Below are positions 1 through 5,667 of a stretch of DNA of 9,033 nucleotides, in pieces; within the stretch, counting starts at the first letter, position 1, and each line of letters opens with the position of its first letter. A program made the position numbers and the translations under genes. Below the pieces are notes generated by a model that saw nothing but the letters and a program-made list of their open reading frames with translations, did no database searches and was not told where the DNA came from. The DNA comes from Candidatus Lindowiibacteriota bacterium (GTDB lineage Bacteria; Lindowbacteria; 2-12-FULL-62-27), in contig JAHFCY010000133.1 of the NCBI GenBank assembly GCA_023249255.1, positions 1 to 9,033 of the forward strand. Reading direction: 5' to 3'.

Positions 1-272
1 ATGTACATATCCGTCCCGGCGTTTTGTGTTGTCGGCCGTTTGTTTCGTGGAATTTGTTCGACATTCAATCCGACTTTCGGATCCGCCCACGTTCTGGCCG
101 AGACAATTTTTGACCGTTCCATGTCCCAGGACGATCGCGCGGCCTGAATTTTCGGATTATGCTCGCGGGCTTCCGCCAAAACATCGGCGAGGCGCAATTG
201 GGCGGCGCCGGTGTCGGCCCGGGATTCGACGGCCGCAAGCAACAGGCCGGCCACAAAGAGAATACGCCACAT
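1..272 (-). CDS. TolC/CusC-family outer membrane efflux channel, N-terminal part (runs off the window)
   Basis: Only the first 90 residues are present; the reading frame is open to the window edge. It begins MWRILFVAGLLLAAVESRAD, a signal peptide with one Arg, a hydrophobic core and a probable cleavage after residue 19 or so. The mature part starts with LRLADVLAEAREHNPKIQAA, the amphipathic helix that opens the outer membrane efflux protein repeat, followed by ARTWADPKVGLNVEQIP, typical of the CusC/TolC branch. The ATG at 272 is set by a near-ideal AGGAGG six bases upstream. Family members form trimeric channels that connect RND or ABC pumps to the outside. The Cys-rich exported protein just upstream hints at metal efflux, but the pump genes lie outside the window, so the substrate is a guess. 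Family call is firm; subfamily is not. Confidence 0.85.
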   Translation of the reverse strand, partial: MWRILFVAGLLLAAVESRADTGAAQLRLADVLAEAREHNPKIQAARSSWDMERSKIVSARTWADPKVGLNVEQIPRNKRPTTQNAGTDMY

Positions 273-278
273 ACTGTT

Positions 279-284
279 CCTCCT
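279..284 (-). promoter_or_regulatory. Strong ribosome binding site of the TolC-family gene
   Basis: AGGAGG on the minus strand, six bases before the ATG at 272. It decides the start of the partial channel gene, whose frame is otherwise cut by the window edge. Confidence 0.8.
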
Positions 285-298
285 CGAGATCGCTTCGG

Positions 299-315
299 CC
301 GGCGCCGCGCGCCGG
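299..315. other. GC-only hairpin in the leader of the TolC-family gene
   Basis: CCGGCGC, a 3-base loop, then GCGCCGG: a perfect seven-pair stem lying 27 bases upstream of the channel's ATG and just before its ribosome binding site. It could be an RNA structure in the leader. No T run follows, so it is not an obvious terminator. In a GC-rich genome such a stem can also arise by chance. Confidence 0.4.
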
Positions 316-343
316 ATCGGGCGATTCCGCAGACGAAATCCAT

Positions 344-360
344 GTCCGCCTACGGCGGAC
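344..360. other. Perfect hairpin GTCCGCC-TAC-GGCGGAC between the Cys-rich gene and the TolC gene
   Basis: A seven-pair stem with a three-base loop, about 50 bases after the stop of the Cys-rich gene (minus strand). Short TCCGCC/GGCGGA palindromes are common as dispersed repeats and as partial terminators. No T run follows on the minus strand, so transcription may continue into the channel gene. With the hairpin at 299-315 it fills the 138-base gap between the two genes. No third gene is visible there. Confidence 0.45.
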
Positions 361-410
361 GGTCTAACGCGGAAACGAACTGTCTGGACTTGTTCGAAAA
401 GGGAAGGAAC

Positions 411-719
411 TCAAATCAGGAGGGATTGGAACTGAACGAACAACGGGCTTGTCAGAAGCGAGGATTCGATGTCATCGGCGACGTCATCGCAGTTGTCTTC
501 CGGCACGGAATAATCCCATTCGCCGCCGACGGAGTTGTTGGCGGAGAGATGGTCAGCGGGCCCGGACGGAAGAGTCGAGACGTAGTCGTCTTCGGGCATG
601 CACATGGAACTTTGGTCACAGTCCGGACACTGGCATTCGTTGTCGCACGCCATCGTCGGCGCAGCCACGCCAAGGATCAAAATCAGGATGAATCCCGCAA
701 GCAACACCAGCCTGATCAT
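411..719 (-). CDS. Small exported Cys/Met-rich acidic protein, function unknown (possible metal binder)
   Basis: A 102-residue protein beginning MIRLVLLAGFILILILGVAA, a clear signal sequence. It is followed by a cysteine cluster with spacing C25-x3-C-x-C-x2-C-x5-C, interspersed with Met 24, 39 and 41, and one more Cys at 77. The remainder is acidic and Asp/Glu-rich. The T-M-A-C junction is a poor lipobox, so it is either cleaved by signal peptidase I or a lipoprotein with Asp at +2. The ATG at 719 is chosen because the upstream in-frame sequence is the tail of the decayed DUF255 gene and because a sigma-70 promoter ends nine bases before it. There is no ribosome binding site, so the mRNA may be leaderless. 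Position ahead of a CusC/TolC-like gene suggests soft-metal handling; this is inference. I do not recognise the family. Confidence 0.6.
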   Translation of the reverse strand: MIRLVLLAGFILILILGVAAPTMACDNECQCPDCDQSSMCMPEDDYVSTLPSGPADHLSANNSVGGEWDYSVPEDNCDDVADDIESSLLTSPLFVQFQSLLI

Positions 720-728
720 CGGAAATTG

Positions 729-757
729 ATTGTACGACTTTCTCCCCAAGAAGTCAA
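729..757 (-). promoter_or_regulatory. Sigma-70-type promoter TTGACT-N17-TACAAT for the Cys-rich gene
   Basis: On the minus strand, TTGACT (752-757) and TACAAT (729-734) match the -35 and -10 consensus at five of six positions each, with the ideal 17-base spacer. The ATG at 719 is nine bases beyond the -10 box, so the expected transcription start is within a few bases of it. That implies a leaderless or nearly leaderless transcript. The promoter lies inside the 3' end of the DUF255 remnant. Confidence 0.7.
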
Positions 758-1019
758 TTTTTTGCGCGAGCGGTCTGAATGATTCCGCCTGCGCCGATAC
801 GCCTGCTGCGTCCGTCACGGGCATTTTGCAGACGCCGTGCTCACAGACGTATGCGGCCGGCATTCCGTGAGTCGAGGTTTTTCCTTCGAGCAGGGTCGGC
901 TTTCCGGCGGGATTTTGGCCGTTCGAGACGGCAAGGACAATGTTCGGCAAAAATGTCGAACGCAGGCGCCGGATCATCGCCGCCGTGCGTTTATCATCCG
1001 CCGCGCCGACGATGGCGAT

Positions 1020-1027
1020 GAGCGGTC
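1020..1027 (-). other. Frameshift site in the DUF255 gene
   Basis: Minus-strand codons CTC GAC CG(n) CTC ATC: the upstream frame reads ...LDYALDR and the downstream frame reads [10 protein letters not shown].... Adding one base after CG restores the family pattern 'LDYALDR-LIAIVG'. The two open frames overlap by about 50 bases, so gene callers would report two separate genes, 974-1903 and 411-977. Confidence 0.75.
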
Positions 1028-2087
1028 GAGCGCATAGTCGAGAGCAATCAACGTCTGGGGATATGAGAACGGCGACGCGGTGATCCGGCCGGCGGCGGAC
1101 CGGATGAGATCATCGGCGCGGATTCGATAGGTGTCGTCATAGTCTTTTGAACGCGACAGGAGCGTCGGGTCTTTGGCATCGTCGAAAAAATAGCCGCCGT
1201 CGGCATCGTCCCGGAAATCCTTGTCCTGAATCGCCTGAAGATCCAGCGCCCACTCGAACCATTTCGGATCGAAATCGGATTGGTAAAGTTCAATCAATCC
1301 GTGAATCAAAAACGCGTAATCGCTCACCACCGCGCGCTTCGACGATTCGCCGTCCCGGTCACCCGTCACCTGGTATGCCTCAAGATAGGCGGTGATGAGG
1401 CCGGAATTGTCATGGGACATTTTCTCAAAGTGTGGCACTTCCCATTTGCCGTCCACGCTGTAACGGTGAAACCCGCCGCCGAATCCGCCATAGGTTTTGT
1501 CGAATTGGCTTTCAGCCGTATTGTAAAAGGAGATCAGCGCCTCCTGGTCGATGTCGCGGCGGGATTTGCCCGCGCCGGCGGGATTTAAATATTGCCGCAA
1601 CTGTTCCGTCACCGCGGCGCCGCTCTCCCGGATTTTTGCCAGGTCGCTCCTCCAGATCGCCGCGATCTGCGACAATATGCCGATGAACTGGTCGTGCGGA
1701 ATCGTGCTCGCGCCGAAAAACGGTTTACCGTCGGGCGTCAGAAACATCGACATCGGCCAGCCACCGCTGCCGGTCATGGACTCGAGCGCCGTCATGTAAA
1801 TGTTGTCAAGATCAGGCCGCTCCTCGCGGTCGACTTTGATGGCAATGAAATCGTCGTTGAGGATTTTGGCGACATCTTCCTTCTCAAAGGAATCCTTCTC
1901 CATGAAATGGCACCAGTAACAGGTGGAATATCCGATCGAAAGAAAAATCGGTTTGTCTTCCTCTTTCGCCGCGCGGAGGGCCTCCTCGCCCCACGAATAC
2001 CACCAGACGGGATTCGTCGCGTGCTGAAGGAGGTAGGGACTTTTTTCGTGAATGAGCCGGTAGTTTGATTGGCAAAAGTTGTACTAA

Positions 2088-2102
2088 AACAGGACACCTG
2101 TT
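2088..2102. promoter_or_regulatory. Dyad AACAGG-ACA-CCTGTT, candidate activator binding site
   Basis: A perfect 6+6 inverted repeat with a three-base spacer, centred about 105 bases upstream of the sigma-54 -24 element. That is in the range where NtrC-type activators bind. A related sequence, ACCTGTCC, recurs at 2176-2183. Use by the adjacent response regulator is inferred from position only. Confidence 0.4.
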
Positions 2103-2126
2103 CCTTTTGTGACAATGTGACGCGGT

Positions 2127-2137
2127 CTTGCTGCAAG
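2127..2137. promoter_or_regulatory. Palindrome CTTGC-T-GCAAG upstream of the kinase operon
   Basis: A perfect 5+5 palindrome about 65 bases upstream of the sigma-54 element. It may be a second regulator site. Together with the dyads at 2088-2102 and 2178-2187 it makes this roughly 100-base stretch unusually rich in inverted repeats. Confidence 0.3.
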
Positions 2138-2177
2138 CACCTTCATCGTATTGATAATACAAACAGATACCAATTAC

Positions 2178-2187
2178 CTGTCCACAG
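2178..2187. promoter_or_regulatory. Short dyad CTGT-CC-ACAG next to the -24 element
   Basis: A perfect 4+4 inverted repeat within ACCTGTCCACAGT, ending ten bases before the sigma-54 -24 box. It shares ACCTGT with the dyad at 2088-2102, in the same orientation. Short enough to be chance on its own. Confidence 0.25.
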
Positions 2188-2196
2188 TATGCCCTT

Positions 2197-2212
2197 TGGA
2201 ACAAATTTTGCA
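2197..2212 (+). promoter_or_regulatory. Sigma-54 (RpoN) promoter of the kinase/regulator operon
   Basis: TGGAACAAATTTTGCA compared with the consensus TGGCACGRNNNTTGCW matches 11 of the 13 specified positions. The invariant GG (2198-2199) and GC (2210-2211) are separated by exactly ten bases. The expected transcription start is near 2222-2223, which leaves about 86 bases of leader before the kinase ATG at 2309. The downstream operon encodes a sigma-54 activator, so autoregulation is the simplest reading. Confidence 0.65.
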
Positions 2213-2308
2213 TCATGGACGTTCATGTCACTCGGTTCGTTTGGGGTTCACACATCTTCGCCCGGAAAGGCCGCCGACCCACGCAGACGGGATCGCGTCG
2301 AGCATTCG

Positions 2309-3664
2309 ATGGGCGGCCACCCATCAACCGAATGGGCGTACTGGTTCAAATTGGCAATACAGCTTCTGGTTGCCTGGGCTGCCATCTTCGGTTTGTATGA
2401 AATCATCGAACGGATCTACCTTCGCAGTACGGGTGAGGGTGTTCTTCACTTGCTTCACATTCTCAGAGGAACCTGCGCCGCGTTTTTGCTGGCATTTCTC
2501 GGCGCCCGCGGAGTTTACCGGCGGCGCGAGGATATCATCCTTGAAGCCAGAGACCGGCTGACGGTCGAGAAAATACGCCAGGACAAAATCCTTGCGGAAC
2601 TTGGTGCGGGGCTCATTGTCCTGGATATGGATTTCCGGGTGGTCTACGCTAATGCCCAGGCGCAAATTTGGTTTGGCGCCAAAATTCCGAACACGCTCTG
2701 CGCCGTGGATGAATGTGCAATGGGCAGGGACAAAGGGATATGTCCCGCGCGTGAATCCGTGATCCGTCAGGGGCGAATCAGTTTTGAGGAACAAATTGAA
2801 ACCCCGGATGGCCGGCGGTATTTTTTCATCACGTCCACGTCTCTGCCGGACACGGAAGGCGGCACGCCGGGAGGGATCATCGAACTCATCCAGGATGTGA
2901 CACAACTCAAAGATATGGAATCGCGCCTGCGGCAGACCGTGGCGGCTGCCCGGGTCGGAGCCATCTCGTCCGGAATCGCTCATCAGTTGGGCAATCCTCT
3001 TTCATCCATTTCAGCCGCTCTTGATCGCCTCTACAGTCTCGGCGCGTCCAAACATGAATCCTACGCCAGATATCTTCAACGAATCGAAATCGATACCGAC
3101 CGCGCCACGCGGATCATTCGTTCCCTCGTGGATCTGGCCCGGCGAACGGGCTGTTCGGCGGATCCGGCGTTGCGCAGGAACATTTTTTCCGATGTACAGC
3201 CGGTCGTGACAGCTGCGGCTACGGCCGTGGTCGAGCGTCGGGGGAATCTCCGAAACAACATCAAATTCTACTGGCCCCAAACCCTGCTTCGAGCGTGGAT
3301 CAGCCCGACCGATCTGCACGAAGTTCTGACGAATCTGATTGAAAACGCCGCTGATGCAACCATGCAGCAGTCATCCCAGCGGATTTCCATTCACGCCGCC
3401 AAAGAGCGGGAGTCCATCCTGATCATGGTCTGTGACAACGGTCCGGGCCTGAACGAATCGGTCCGCGAAAAAATATTCGAACCCTACTTCACGACCCGCC
3501 GGGAAGGGACGGGCCTGGGACTCTACCTCTGCCGGGAAATCGTTGAATCAAACAACGGCGATATCCGCGCCGAAAATCTGCCGGCAGGAGGCGCTCGATT
3601 TCTGATTCGATTGCCCGCATCCGAGATTGTCTCCGCCGCATCCAAAGCGACCGTGCCGGCATGA
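2309..3664 (+). CDS. Membrane-bound PAS sensor histidine kinase (NtrB/HydH/ZraS-like)
   Basis: A 451-residue inner-membrane kinase. Two hydrophobic segments lie at about residues 14-31 and 46-66, followed by a charged helical linker (70-95). A PAS domain (about 95-200, starting LGAGLIVLDMDFRVVYANAQ) carries three Cys (131, 136, 145). Then comes a HisKA dimerisation domain with the phospho-acceptor H225 in SSGIAHQLGNPLSS, and a HATPase domain with N-box LTNLIENAADA (340-350), G1 DNGPGL (376-381), F box IFEPYFTT and G2 GTGLGL. It would phosphorylate the NtrC-type regulator whose gene overlaps its stop by four bases. The frame is open back to TTG 2069, but a sigma-54 promoter lies at 2197-2212 inside that extension and the extra residues look non-coding, so ATG 2309 is preferred; its ribosome binding site is weak. 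The Cys trio could sense redox or metal. Confidence 0.85.
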   Translation: MGGHPSTEWAYWFKLAIQLLVAWAAIFGLYEIIERIYLRSTGEGVLHLLHILRGTCAAFLLAFLGARGVYRRREDIILEARDRLTVEKIRQDKILAELGAGLIVLDMDFRVVYANAQAQIWFGAKIPNTLCAVDECAMGRDKGICPARESVIRQGRISFEEQIETPDGRRYFFITSTSLPDTEGGTPGGIIELIQDVTQLKDMESRLRQTVAAARVGAISSGIAHQLGNPLSSISAALDRLYSLGASKHESYARYLQRIEIDTDRATRIIRSLVDLARRTGCSADPALRRNIFSDVQPVVTAAATAVVERRGNLRNNIKFYWPQTLLRAWISPTDLHEVLTNLIENAADATMQQSSQRISIHAAKERESILIMVCDNGPGLNESVREKIFEPYFTTRREGTGLGLYLCREIVESNNGDIRAENLPAGGARFLIRLPASEIVSAASKATVPA

Positions 3665-5067
3665 ACACATCCACTTTCACGAACACCGGCTCCAGAACCG
3701 GGCCGGCGGGGTTGAACATTCGCCAGGTGAGAATACTTCTTGTTGACGACGAAGCCGGATTTCGGGAAATGGCGGCGGAGCATCTGGAATCCATCGGCAT
3801 GGAAGTCGAACAGGCCGGGGGAAGCGAGGATGCGCTGCAAATTCTCAGAAACCGGACATTCGACGTCGCCGTTTTTGATCTTCGGATGCCCGGGTTGAAT
3901 GGAATCGATCTGCTTAAAAAAGTCAAACCCGAAGCGCCCGAAATGGAAATTCTGATTCTGACGGCCAACGCCGGGGTCGAAACGGCGGTCGAGGCCATGC
4001 GCCTTGGCGCCCATCATTACCTCGTCAAACCCGTCAAACTCGCCGAACTTCAAGTTGCCCTCGAACGCGCTTCGGAAAAAGCCCGGTTGAACCGGCTCAA
4101 GGAAAGCGAAACCGCCGTCCGCGAACACCGCAAGCACTATCGCCACGGAGAATTTTTGGCGCTGGGTCCCCAGGCGAGGGCCGTTCTGGAAAAAGCGGAA
4201 CAGGCCGCAGCGGGTGCGTTCCCGGTGCTCATTCAAGGAGAAACGGGAACGGGAAAAGAATTGATCGCGCAATGGATTCATCGGTCCTCGCCGAAAACAA
4301 AAGGTCCCCTCGTGGCCGTCAATTGCGGTCTTCTGTCCGATACGCTTCTCGAAAGAGAACTCTTCGGGCACGCCCGGGGCGCGTTCACGGGGGCAGTCGA
4401 ATCCCGAGCGGGGCTTTTTGAGGCGGCCGATGCCGGGACGCTCCTGCTTGACGAAATCGGCGAATCAAGCCCCAGCGTTCAGGTGGCGCTCCTGCGCGCG
4501 ATTGAAACCGGCATGTTTCGCCGGATCGGCGAAACGCGGGAGAGGTTTGCCGACGTGCGGATTGTCGCCGCATCCAACTGCCGGCTGTCACTTTCGGTTG
4601 AGGCCGGAACATTTCGCGCCGATCTTTTCCACCGGTTGAACGTCGTCGACATTCTCATCCCGCCCCTCAGGGAGCGGCCGGAGGAAATCGCGCCGCTGGC
4701 CAAAACATTTTTGTCGCGCATGGGATTTTCGGGTGAATTATCGACCGACGCCGCGGAGGCTCTGACGGCCTACGACTGGCCGGGGAATGTGCGGGAATTG
4801 CAGAATGTGATCGAGCGCGCGGTTTTTGCCGCCCGGCCCGGTGGTGAGCGGGAAAGACTCGACAGGCCGATCCAGGCCGACATGCTCGGATTGGTCGTTG
4901 CGGCCCGTCCGGTCCGCGCCGAGATGGATCTGGACTCGGCCGAGCGGGCGCATATCCTCGCAACCCTGGATCATCTGCGGGGCGACAAACCGGCGGCGGC
5001 AAAGGCTCTGGGCATATCCCTGCGGCATCTCTACCGGAAAATCAAAAAATACAAGTTGCCGGTTTAG
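3661..5067 (+). CDS. NtrC-family sigma-54-dependent response regulator
   Basis: A 468-residue three-domain activator. The receiver domain (about 22-140) has the acidic pair D29-D30, phospho-acceptor D73 in VFDLRMPG, T101 and K123. The AAA+ domain (about 165-395) has Walker A GETGTGKE (193-200), the GAFTGA sigma-54 contact loop (240-245), Walker B LLLDEIG (261-267), the arginine-finger segment FRADLFHRL (318-326) and WPGNVREL (373-380). A Fis-type helix-turn-helix ends the protein (about 428-465, [19 protein letters not shown]). All key residues are present, so it should bind upstream sites and drive RpoN promoters after phosphorylation. ATG 3661 overlaps the kinase stop as ATGA, which indicates translational coupling and a cognate pair. 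The first 22 residues are a short Ser/Thr-rich lead-in. Likely targets in view are its own operon and perhaps the cytochrome gene at 7615. Confidence 0.93.
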   Translation: MNTSTFTNTGSRTGPAGLNIRQVRILLVDDEAGFREMAAEHLESIGMEVEQAGGSEDALQILRNRTFDVAVFDLRMPGLNGIDLLKKVKPEAPEMEILILTANAGVETAVEAMRLGAHHYLVKPVKLAELQVALERASEKARLNRLKESETAVREHRKHYRHGEFLALGPQARAVLEKAEQAAAGAFPVLIQGETGTGKELIAQWIHRSSPKTKGPLVAVNCGLLSDTLLERELFGHARGAFTGAVESRAGLFEAADAGTLLLDEIGESSPSVQVALLRAIETGMFRRIGETRERFADVRIVAASNCRLSLSVEAGTFRADLFHRLNVVDILIPPLRERPEEIAPLAKTFLSRMGFSGELSTDAAEALTAYDWPGNVRELQNVIERAVFAARPGGERERLDRPIQADMLGLVVAARPVRAEMDLDSAERAHILATLDHLRGDKPAAAKALGISLRHLYRKIKKYKLPV

Positions 5068-5085
5068 ATCGGCGTTACCGAGTCG

Positions 5086-5277
5086 ATGAGTTCTTTTTCC
5101 TGTCCGCATCTGGAACTCGGACGCGATTTTTGCCTGAAACTCAAGACCGATTGCGTGCCGGGCCGGCCCGGGTGTGTTTTACAAGACAATTCGGGATTCC
5201 TGTTTTCCGCCGAAGACCGGATCAGGGACAGACTGTCCGATAAAAATGAAACACCGAAAAAAAAGGAGACGAAATGA
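5086..5277 (+). CDS. Small four-Cys protein, unknown function
   Basis: A 63-residue soluble protein beginning MSSFSCPHLELGRDFC. Four Cys at 6, 16, 23 and 30 (CX9CX6CX6C, with CPH, TDC and GRPGC) could bind a zinc ion or an Fe-S cluster or form disulfides. The C-terminal third is charged and Lys-rich (DKNETPKKKETK) and holds a run of eight A. It starts 18 bases after the regulator stop. Its own stop overlaps the next gene's ATG as ATGA, and the next gene's ribosome binding site lies inside it, so it sits in an operon and its translation may be coupled. I do not recognise a named family. The regular Cys spacing and the tight packing argue that it is a real gene even though its ribosome binding site (CGAG) is weak. 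Confidence 0.6.
   Translation: MSSFSCPHLELGRDFCLKLKTDCVPGRPGCVLQDNSGFLFSAEDRIRDRLSDKNETPKKKETK
5263..5268 (+). promoter_or_regulatory. Ribosome binding site AAGGAG of the AhpD-like gene, inside the four-Cys gene
   Basis: AAGGAG five bases before ATG 5274 sets the start of the carboxymuconolactone-decarboxylase-like protein. It lies within the last codons of the upstream small gene, right after a run of eight A (5257-5264). Confidence 0.75.
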
Positions 5278-5606
5278 GCAAACCGAAATCCCCCAAACCC
5301 CCGAAAACGTACGGAGAGTTTTGCGCCCGCTACCCCGAGCTTGAACGCGCGTGGGAATTGATCAACCGCGCCGGAAAATCGTCCGGAGATCTGGACGATA
5401 AAACGCAGCGGATGGTGAAACTGGGCATCGCCGTCGGCGCGCAGAAGGAAGGCGCCGTCCACTCGGGTGTTCGCAAGGCGATCGCCATGGGCATTTCACG
5501 AGACCAGATCGAGCAGATCGTCGCCCTGGCCGCAGGCACTATCGGGCTTCCATCGGCGGTTGCCGCATTTTCGTGGGTGAGAGACACACTCAAATCTCGA
5601 AAATAA
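5274..5606 (+). CDS. Carboxymuconolactone decarboxylase/AhpD-like family protein
   Basis: A 110-residue all-helical protein. The core matches the CMD-like fold: YPELERAWELINRAGKSSGD, then LDDKTQRMVKLGIAVGAQKE, GAVHSGVRKAIAMGISRDQI and EQIVALAAGTIGLPSAVAAF. E59 and H63 occupy the region that in AhpD holds the CxxC and its His. Here it reads EGAVHS with no CxxC, so peroxidase-type redox chemistry as in AhpD is not expected. This cysteine-free branch is widespread and its reaction is usually unknown. The only Cys is C17. It is the last gene of the kinase-regulator cluster and is translationally coupled to the four-Cys protein, which may supply the missing thiols; that is speculation. Start fixed by AAGGAG. 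Confidence 0.85.
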   Translation: MSKPKSPKPPKTYGEFCARYPELERAWELINRAGKSSGDLDDKTQRMVKLGIAVGAQKEGAVHSGVRKAIAMGISRDQIEQIVALAAGTIGLPSAVAAFSWVRDTLKSRK

Positions 5607-5667
5607 ACGGATGCTTGCTTAACCGCATCGCCGCAATCGGATCAACGGCGCTGGCCGCCGCACTGCC

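Larger units (their letters stand above)
720..2083 (-). pseudogene. Decayed DUF255/YyaL-type thioredoxin-fold protein (spermatogenesis-associated protein 20 family)
   Basis: The frame from 2083 down to 1025 contains the family hallmarks in order: [45 protein letters not shown] with the CxxC-like active site, [68 protein letters not shown] and [16 protein letters not shown]. The match then continues in another frame from 1022 ([37 protein letters not shown]), so one base is missing near 1023. No ATG, GTG or TTG lies in frame between the TAG at 2084-2086 and the conserved N-terminus; the first ATG, at 1903, is already past the CxxC. There is no stop before the next gene. Compared with the 600-700 residues I recall for the family, about 450 codons remain, with three apparent internal in-frame losses. 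Intact homologues have an N-terminal thioredoxin domain and a helical barrel, of unclear function. Family certain; pseudogene status likely, unless sequencing errors explain the frame breaks. Confidence 0.75.

Noticed and set aside
159-782. 207-codon plus-strand open frame across the left part
   Set aside because: It lies antisense to the TolC N-terminus, the Cys-rich gene and the DUF255 tail, all with recognisable features. Its product is Arg/His-rich with no domain.
2069-2084. TTGGCAAAAGTTGTAC region as a sigma-54 site
   Set aside because: The GG is not followed by GC at the required ten-base distance; the site at 2197-2212 fits far better.
2069-2308. N-terminal extension of the histidine kinase from TTG 2069
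   Set aside because: It contains the sigma-54 promoter and dyads, has no ribosome binding site, and encodes no recognisable segment. The kinase topology is complete from ATG 2309.
2324-2983. 219-codon minus-strand frame
   Set aside because: It is antisense to the transmembrane, PAS and early HisKA parts of the kinase gene and has no family features. It is a shadow of GC-rich coding sequence.
3523-4371. 282-codon minus-strand frame
   Set aside because: It is antisense to the kinase end and to the receiver and AAA+ parts of the response regulator, whose motifs are all intact. It is rich in Phe/Arg/Gly without a domain.
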